Part shown: piece by piece, positions 57,577 to 64,000 of the stretch
How the letters are laid out: every line of letters starts with the position of its first letter
How positions within the stretch are numbered: position 1 is the first letter of the stretch
Assembly: GCF_029867415.1 (NCBI RefSeq)
Contig: NC_081185.1
Coordinates: 118,275,987-118,339,986 of the forward strand
DNA length: 64,000 nt
DNA from: Vicia villosa
Taxonomy: Eukaryota > Streptophyta > Magnoliopsida > Fabales > Fabaceae
Reading direction: 5' to 3'
The notes under the pieces: model-generated
The model's database searches: none
Told to the model about the DNA's origin: nothing
What the model saw: only the letters and a program-made list of their open reading frames with translations
Position numbers and translations under genes: made by a program

Positions 57577-59050
57577 AAATTGGATTAAAGATTAAAAACC
57601 TCAAAGTATGTGGAAACCGTAACGAGCAGAATTTGCCTTAGGATTAGTTCCTCACGATTCGTACAAAGCTTTTCGAAATATTAACGTGAATAGTCAAAAC
57701 GAGAGAGAACAGTGCACGTCCAGACCTAGGTGATAGTGAAATAACCAAATCGGGTCATAACCCAACTGGGTCAAAAACATAAAAAACCAGGCCCAAAACT
57801 AAAATATAACTAATGCTGCAACTTAAACGAAATTCTGGGAATTATGTGCTTCAAATCTGTCTTTGACTCCAACATAAAATTTGTAGCTCTTTCTCTTAGC
57901 TTTCCGGCGATTATTAGAACGCGTCAATCGAATTCCTATAGCTCCAGTTATGATCATTTTAGTGCAGACTGCTAATGCTGAAAATAAAGTGCGAAAATCA
58001 AATAACAATAAAAATAAACTCAAATATAAAAAACATTATAAAATAGAAAAATAAACAAAGTAAAGTATGGAAATGCATAAGTATAAACATAGAGGAATGC
58101 GCATAAAATGTACTGATTAAATTCCCCCGCACATGAACTTTTGCACTCCGAGTAATATAAAGTCAAAACTCAAGAAACACACAAAATCATTTACTCATTC
58201 CAGGCTACAAACTCTTCTTCGGTTAAGGTTGCATCAATAGGTACTAACCTTGCACACTAAAGATATCGTAGGAACACTAATCTACAATTATGCATTCATA
58301 AGCCTCCTGAACACACAGACCATTTCAAATCATGTTATTATGCCAAAGCCTAAGTTACTCATCCTCTTTTTTACTTTTTTTCATTCTTACGCAATCACAT
58401 TAAGCCCGTTATCTCCAGACACTCATAGTAAGGCTTCCGGTTAGTGACTCTGATCCTTTTTGTATGGGTTTTGGTACCTAAGTGGTATAACCCTTTGCTT
58501 ACCCAATTGTAGTTGCGGGGATCGGACCTTAATCTGCCGCCCTACCAAGTTCAACATCAGAAACCTCTGAACCAACTAACAACGGGTCTTGAAATCATTT
58601 TTTATAGGTTTTACAACTGTTGGGTTAAGTGACCGGGTGAGGGTCACCAAACTTAGAAGGTGCATTCCTTTTCTTTTCTTTCTTTCTTTCAAATAAAACT
58701 TGGATCACTCACTTATTTTCATTGGCTTCCTTACGTAGAGCATGTGTGATATGGTGCCGACTGCAAAGATAAACTACTCAAGAGCTATTATAAAATGAGA
58801 ATTCAAGGCTATGTCATAACAAGTATTTAAAATAATTTCCATACTCAGAAGACTTACGGTGTTAAGATGATACCGATCTTGTGAACTTTTCCCAAGTCTC
58901 CACAACTAACCTCAGATTAATCTATAGCCTAAAACTTTCAAAAAGATTTTTTATTTTTATTATTTAAAAATAACTGAAAACAAAACAAAACAACAAAACA
59001 AAAGAAAAGAAAACAAAACGATTTCATCCCTCACACTTAAAATATACATT
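57577..59050 (-). other. Noncoding gypsy 3' region relic, minus strand
   Basis: The minus strand reads GAGGACAATGTATATTTTAA then GTGTGAGGGATG (about 59020-59055), resembling the region before the LTR of Athila-type gypsy elements. Further along it has GGTAGGGCGGCAGATTAAGG and GTGCGGGGGAATTT (58120-58133). No coding frame. Family assignment is tentative. Confidence 0.4.
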
Positions 59051-59903
59051 GTCCTCAATGAAAAAACATAAATATTAAAGTAAGAGGGAGAGAAAAAAAA
59101 AACACACCGAACAGTAAAAAAGAATAGATGAACACATAAGCAACCTTTTTTTAGTGAGACTCTTTTACAATCTCTTTTTCTAAAATAGAGCTCTCATGGA
59201 GCAGTTATTGGTAGTGATCATTGACTCTCCTTGAATTCAATAGTTAAATTGCTAGAATTTTATTTTATCTTTTATTTAAAAATAAATAAATGAGATATTA
59301 CAGGATGAAACTTGCATCTCTATTAATATTCATGCTCAATTATCAATTAAATAAAATGATAATTTGGACAATATTACTCATATTTTAGTTTAGGGTTGTA
59401 TCATGTATGTAATGTATAATTTAGAGGTGGCGAGTTGTCACTTCAGTAGTACATGTGGCATTATTGTACGGTTGTGGGGTGCTGATGTCAATTTAACTAT
59501 TGTGTCTTTTCATCAAGAAAGAGAGACCAAGTTACTCATTATTTCTCTTAAAAAATAAATTATCTCTTATAAAATTTTCCACTCGCATGTGCAAGGAGTC
59601 CTACCCTGTTTTGTCCTCTCACTCCAAAGTTTTCTATATGTTCATTTTCCTTGATTTTGAATAACTTGTTGTGTATCACACTTTTTTGGCATTTTTTTGC
59701 GTGACAAGTGCTAAACAAACATCATTGTTGTTACTGATGGCTATTCGAAACAAAACGTGAACTCGTACGCAAGGTGAAATAGTCTCTACTGACCATGTTT
59801 TTTTTTTTCATCTAAAAGAGACAGCATGGCCAATTTAAGTTAGTCACATTTTAAAGATAATTTAGGATATGATTTGTCCTTTCTTATTTTATTTTTAAAT
59901 ATA

Positions 59904-60001
<98 letters not shown>

Positions 60002-60634
60002 GATTATTACAACTATATTTTTAAAATATTGAATTTAAATTCAAAACTTTTGATTAAGTTGAATGAGACTTTTATTAGATTTCGAATTTGTTAATCATTT
60101 AATTAGACTAATTTTTGGAGAGATGATTTTTGAGATATAATATTACACTTTTATCGTTTACATTGTCATAATAAAGTCTAAGAAGAGAGATATTTTGTCT
60201 TCTAATTCTCAAATTGTGAAGAATATTTGTATATATGCTACATATGTTTGACGTGATTAACGAGTTGGAGAAATATAGATTTTAAGAAAATTATTGATGT
60301 GCTAGAGTTGAAAGAAACCTGAATATGTACAAGCTCTTTTGGTATTGACCACCGATACAGAGAGCTTCCATGGTCGAATCTGCTTAACGACTTCTTTGTC
60401 TCCATCTCAACCTCAAGCACACATGAAATCCTTTGCATAAACTCTTCAAAATGCATGTGAGATACTAATTTCTAACTTTGCAAGCCTTACCTTAAAGGTA
60501 ATTGTCTCCCGATCAAGATATCTGAAGAGACTTAAAGAGCATGAATCGTACGCTGCAGGAATAATTTATATGGAAGATTAATTAATTTTATCAACAAACC
60601 ATTAAGTAAATTGTCTTTTGTCTTGTCACGTAAG
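59051..60634. other. AT-rich DNA, no gene seen
   Basis: No frame with a recognisable domain. The minus-strand frame at 60238-60456 has no supporting feature. A long TA repeat lies inside. Confidence 0.6.
59906..59996. repeat. (TA)n microsatellite, about 45 units
   Basis: Uninterrupted TA dinucleotides over about 90 bases. Probably length-variable. Confidence 0.98.
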
Positions 60635-61259
60635 TTGTTGAGACATATTGAGTCAGTTATTATGATCCTATTAGTGTGATAATTTTGGAGATTTCTTTTG
60701 GTCTAGATTCAGCGAGATCTTATTGAGAATAGATCGTATTTTAATTTGTTACAAATTCTACGTGGTTTTATTAGGAACAAATTGGATTTGTTTTAGAAAC
60801 CCTAATGAGTCTTCTAGACAAATTGACTATTATATAAAGAGATAGTTTCCCCTAGCGATGGAGGGGTGTTGTTTTGTGTTAAACTTTGTCTTATGTTATT
60901 CTCCACAATTCATTAAGAGTCACAATTTGATTCATATTTGTGAGTTCGTCACTATCTTATTACTGAGATTCACAAACAATTGAAATAATGTTTGAGTGGA
61001 AGTGACAAAATCTTCAATTTAGGAAGCCTGAGTTGAAAATCACATGTAATAATAGGAAAAAGGCTCTAAATTGGGCATTTTTTCAGAAAAGACCATAGTG
61101 TACTTTGACTTTTTCTATAAGTGAATTTCCCTTAGGCTACTGCTATCCAAATGTAAGTGAGAATTGCATCGATCTGGGTTAACAATTCCCTGTGTATTTT
61201 ATTTAATTGTTCATCTAGATTGTGTATATTGCATATTGTCTATGACAAATAGAATTTCA
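60635..61259 (+). repeat. LTR of a decayed copia element
   Basis: It begins about TGTTGAGACATATTGAG and ends AGAATTTCA two bases before a primer site. TATA-like TATTATATAAAGAG is at 60829. The left boundary is approximate and no 3' partner lies in the window. Confidence 0.6.
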
Positions 61260-61260
61260 A

Positions 61261-61274
61261 TTGGCATTAGAGTG
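61261..61274 (+). other. Degraded Met-tRNA primer-binding site
   Basis: TTGGCATTAGAGTG, compared with the usual TTGGYATCAGAGC. Two transition-type changes. Confidence 0.7.
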
Positions 61275-62580
61275 AGCCACCTAGTCCAGTTAGACGTGTT
61301 CTAGTGTGACTAATCTTTTATGTTTTAGATGGACAATATTAGGGAAGGGTATATGATAATCGTCCATCAATTCTTGATGGAACTAATTATGATTACTAGA
61401 ATGTTCACATGATTTTTTCTTAAGTCCATGGACACCTACCACCATCAAATGGTTATGATTCTCAATATGTGAATCTTGAAAAAGATTGGGAACCTGCCGA
61501 AGATGAAGCTTACTTAGAATTTTTCGAGCCCTTAGTGTTATTTACAATGAATTTGACAAGAATATTTTCAGTATCATTAACACATTTTCAATGTTAAAGA
61601 GGATTGTGAAACTCTTTAAGTGGCTTATAAGGGAATTTCCCAAAGTTCGGATGTCAAGGCTTCAAGTCCTCACCACCAAATATGAGAACTTGAAGATGCT
61701 TGAGGATGAAAATATTTATGAGTACAATGTTCGTCTTTGTGACATTGTCAATAATTCTTTTGCTCTCGGTGAAAAATGTCAAAAGAGAAGTTTGTGAGAA
61801 AGATTATGAGATCTCTTCCGAAGAGGTTTAACATGAAGGCTATTGCCATTGAGGAAGAACAAAATGTTTGCATGATGCAAGTTAATGAATTGTATGACTC
61901 TTTTCTCACTTTTGAGATGGCTATTGGGGACTAACCTAAGAAGAAAAATCAAAGGAGTGGCGTTTAAAGCCAATACAGTTAATTTAGGAGATTAAATATC
62001 CAATGTCACAGATGAAAATACTGCTAAATCTATTGATATGTTTGGAGAAATTTCAGCAGGTTTATGAGAATACTTGGTAGAAGGCTTGAGAACAATGTTT
62101 CTTCCAATGTCAAAGGAAATCAATACCAAACTCCAATAAGTGATAACCTTTAGCGTCGAGGAAAAGATTGCTAAATACAAAAATTTGGCTATCCTAACAG
62201 ATCAAAAGGAATCTAACATCGTGAATGTGAAGGATTTGAGCGTATTCAAATTAAATGGCCTAATTTTCTAAGAAAACAAGGAAAAGGTTACAATGCCACT
62301 TTTTGGGATGATGAGTTTGACAAAGAAACTGAAATCGATTTGACAAGTAGTATTGTGGCATTTACTATTCAAATTACAAAGATTATTAATATGAATCACT
62401 TATTTCTAATGCTTATATTAATGACAATGAGCCTATAAGTGATGAAAATGAGATATCTACAGAAGTTCTTCTTGAATCTTATAAAACTATCTGAAATGGA
62501 TGGAAAAATATCAAGTGCTTGAGAAGTAGAAGAAAGAACTAAAATTATGTTTCAAGACAAAACCAAGCTCCTGTTTACTA

Positions 62581-62588
62581 TTAGTGAG
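62581..62588 (+). repeat. 8-bp target-site duplication TTAGTGAG, left copy
   Basis: Repeated exactly at 62785-62792. Eight bases is the hAT superfamily length. Confidence 0.85.
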
Positions 62589-62784
62589 CAGGGTCGTCTT
62601 TAAAGGCGTGCAAAGTGAGTTATCGTACATGGCATCAAAATTTTCACACTTAAACTGTACTTAAATAAGGCCTAATAAATATTTGTCATAGTTAATATTT
62701 GGTTAAATATGGCCTTTAATTATTTTTTAATGGTTAAATAATGGCTAACCTACACAAGGCCTCAAAAAACTTGAAACAACCTTG
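62589..62784. mobile_element. hAT-type MITE, 196 bp
   Basis: The ends are CAGGGTCGTCTT and, inverted, CAAGGTTGTTTC: 8 of 12 match and all four mismatches are transitions. It is flanked by TTAGTGAG duplications. Removing the insert and one duplication restores an uninterrupted Gag frame. No transposase, so it is non-autonomous. Confidence 0.8.
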
Positions 62785-62792
62785 TTAGTGAG
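62785..62792 (+). repeat. 8-bp target-site duplication TTAGTGAG, right copy
   Basis: Matches 62581-62588. Confidence 0.85.
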
Positions 62793-62940
62793 TTGAAGAA
62801 GGAAGTTGGACGTTTCAAATATGAACTTAGGAATGACTAAGTCTATTTGTATGCCTAATTCCGAAGCTGATAATCTTGAAGCTATTTTGAATATTGGTAA
62901 ACCTACAAGGAACATAAAATATTTGGCTATATTGGTGGCT

Positions 62941-63109
62941 CATCCATCTCAAAGCAGAGACTAAAATTTCTCGTACAATGTCTCAGTAACTCGTTGTACA
63001 TTATTGCCAACAAACTAACGCTTCAATCGAGTCTCTTATCAATAGACCATATTGAGCGTGTCATTACTACGATCGGCATAGTCATATTTATCCCTTTTGA
63101 TATAGATTG
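62941..63109. other. Junction DNA, nothing recognised
   Basis: The copia frame fades out. No feature seen. Confidence 0.5.
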
Positions 63110-63126
63110 TATGGGGTCAAGTTACT

Positions 63127-63148
63127 GTGCATAGATAATAATCTATGC
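63127..63148. repeat. Near-perfect palindrome
   Basis: Two arms, TGCATAGAT and ATCTATGCA, around a short AT core. It lies just before a possible promoter and could be part of a transposon terminal inverted repeat. Confidence 0.6.
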
Positions 63149-63211
63149 ACCATGCATATATTATTATGGACCCTTTGATCAACATCTTAATCTAACGGTG
63201 AATATTAGGCA

Positions 63212-63419
63212 TATATAAGACATTTGCTAAAGAGGAAACCTAATCTGACCTAATCTCATTCTCTCTCTCTCTCTCATGATTTTGGAGCTTTAGAAACCTG
63301 ACCCAACACTCTTTCTCTCTCTCTCTCTCTCGCCGCCACCACCATCGCAGCACCTTCACCATCGCCACTGCAGGACCTTCACCATCGCCATCCACAACTA
63401 TTTCTTCAAAATCATCTAG
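63212..63419 (+). promoter_or_regulatory. Possible promoter and 5' leader exon of a gene beyond the window
   Basis: TATATAA at 63212-63218 is followed by two CT-repeat blocks (63261-63278 and 63312-63331), a GC-rich stretch CGCCGCCACCACCATCGCAG, a duplicated GGACCTTCACCATCGCCA-like unit, and a consensus 5' splice site at 63420 (AG/GTAAGA). Pyrimidine-rich leaders with a first intron are common in plant genes. No ORF is visible, and the downstream gene, or a MULE transposase, would lie outside the window. Confidence 0.35.
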
Positions 63420-64000
63420 GTAAGATTAATACTTTCTTACGATTAAGTCAGATTAGGTCACGATTTTGTTTCAATTTGTGTTTTAGTTACTACGATTAGG
63501 TCAGATTAGGTCACGATTTTGTTTCAATTTGTGTTTGAGTTACTATGATTAGGTCACGATTTTGTTTCAATTGTTGAAACTATAAGTCTCTGAATGTTTA
63601 TTCCAAATCAATTATTTGAGTAATATTGAGTAATTTGACTGATTAACTTGTTTAGGTAATGCATGTTGATATGTAACTTGTTGAGTTATTAATAGACTAA
63701 TTTGAGTAATATGTATGAAATAGAGTAATATGTATTGAGTAATGAGTGGTCTACTATGAGCACTATTTGTAGCAGGCAAGATTGAGTAATATACATGGTT
63801 GAGTAAAGAATGTTATGTTTTGATTAATATGTGGTTTGTATTGAATAATCAGTATTGAATCATAACATTGAGTACTGTGAAATAGAAATTGAGTAATCTG
63901 CAGTAGGTCATAAGTAATGTATGATAGATTAGAGTAATTTATGATAGCTTATGTGTCATAAAATTGAGTAATGTGACAGAAATTGAATAATCTGTAGTAA
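63420..64000 (+). other. Possible first-intron sequence with tandem and dispersed repeats
   Basis: It opens with GTAAGATT. Three units of about 50 bases (63438-63570) share GATTAGGTCACGATTTTGTT and TCAATTTGTG. From 63600 to the window end the heptamer GAGTAAT occurs about nine times, with further near matches. No ORF. Confidence 0.5.

Larger units (their letters stand above)
61331..62940 (+). pseudogene. Decayed copia Gag
   Basis: ATG at 61331 (MDNIREGYM). Fragments in several frames follow the copia Gag order: a SILDGTNYDY motif, KVRMSRLQVLTTKYENLKML (about 61640), EKFVRKIMRSLPKRFNMK (about 61790), a corrupted zinc knuckle near 62225, and after the MITE a piece with LKKEVGRFKYEL. Many stops and frameshifts. 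Pol is absent before 62940. Confidence 0.8.

Noticed and set aside
57823..58023. 66-codon minus-strand frame
   Set aside because: It is in the noncoding gypsy relic and has no recognisable domain.

Overview
The window looks like intergenic DNA from a large, retrotransposon-filled plant genome. Very long Ogre/Tat-type LTRs, Sirevirus (Maximus/SIRE-type) copia elements and AT-rich flanks suggest a legume, probably of the pea/vetch tribe (Fabeae). The organism is an inference from element families. No complete host gene was recognised. A possible 5' gene end lies at the right edge.

Layout. 1-2968: a decayed Ty1/copia gag-pol, cut off at its reverse transcriptase. 3189-12134: minus-strand Ogre sequence, with an LTR (3189-7824), a 3' region with minisatellites, the end of the integrase, a 100-N assembly gap (10446-10545) and the start of a second LTR (10546-12134). 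12135-13677 and 29309-29939: the 3' part of a plus-strand Ogre, split by a 15.6-kb minus-strand Sirevirus (13678-29303) with a perfect AATTG duplication. That Sirevirus holds an Ogre/Tat LTR fragment (17728-19707) and the LTR and 3' end of a second Sirevirus (19708-about 22700). 29940-42832: two plus-strand Ogre LTRs around a gag-only internal region; the first LTR also serves as the 3' LTR of the split Ogre. 42833-46330: old LTR and copia relics. 47393-57571: a plus-strand Sirevirus with an AAAAG duplication, lacking RT/RNaseH but keeping an intact 920-codon ORF in the env-like position. 57577-60630: relic gypsy noncoding DNA and a long TA repeat. 60635-62940: a decayed copia LTR and gag carrying a hAT-type MITE. 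63110-64000: possible promoter, leader exon and intron start.

Most notable is a 55-codon ORF inside the U3 of both minus-strand Ogre LTR copies, with its own TATA box, a good start context and two predicted membrane helices. All six of its single-base differences between copies are silent third-position changes. Also notable are the intact env-position ORF in an RT-less Sirevirus, the same gag/pol +1 frame offset in two separate insertions, a mosaic LTR shared by two Ogre elements, tRNA-like A/B boxes in Ogre LTRs, and an assembly gap whose two sides may not belong together.

How the parts work together: these are layered insertions, not an operon or pathway. The order of events can be read from the target-site duplications. 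No CRISPR array, rRNA, true tRNA gene or bacterial-type feature was seen.
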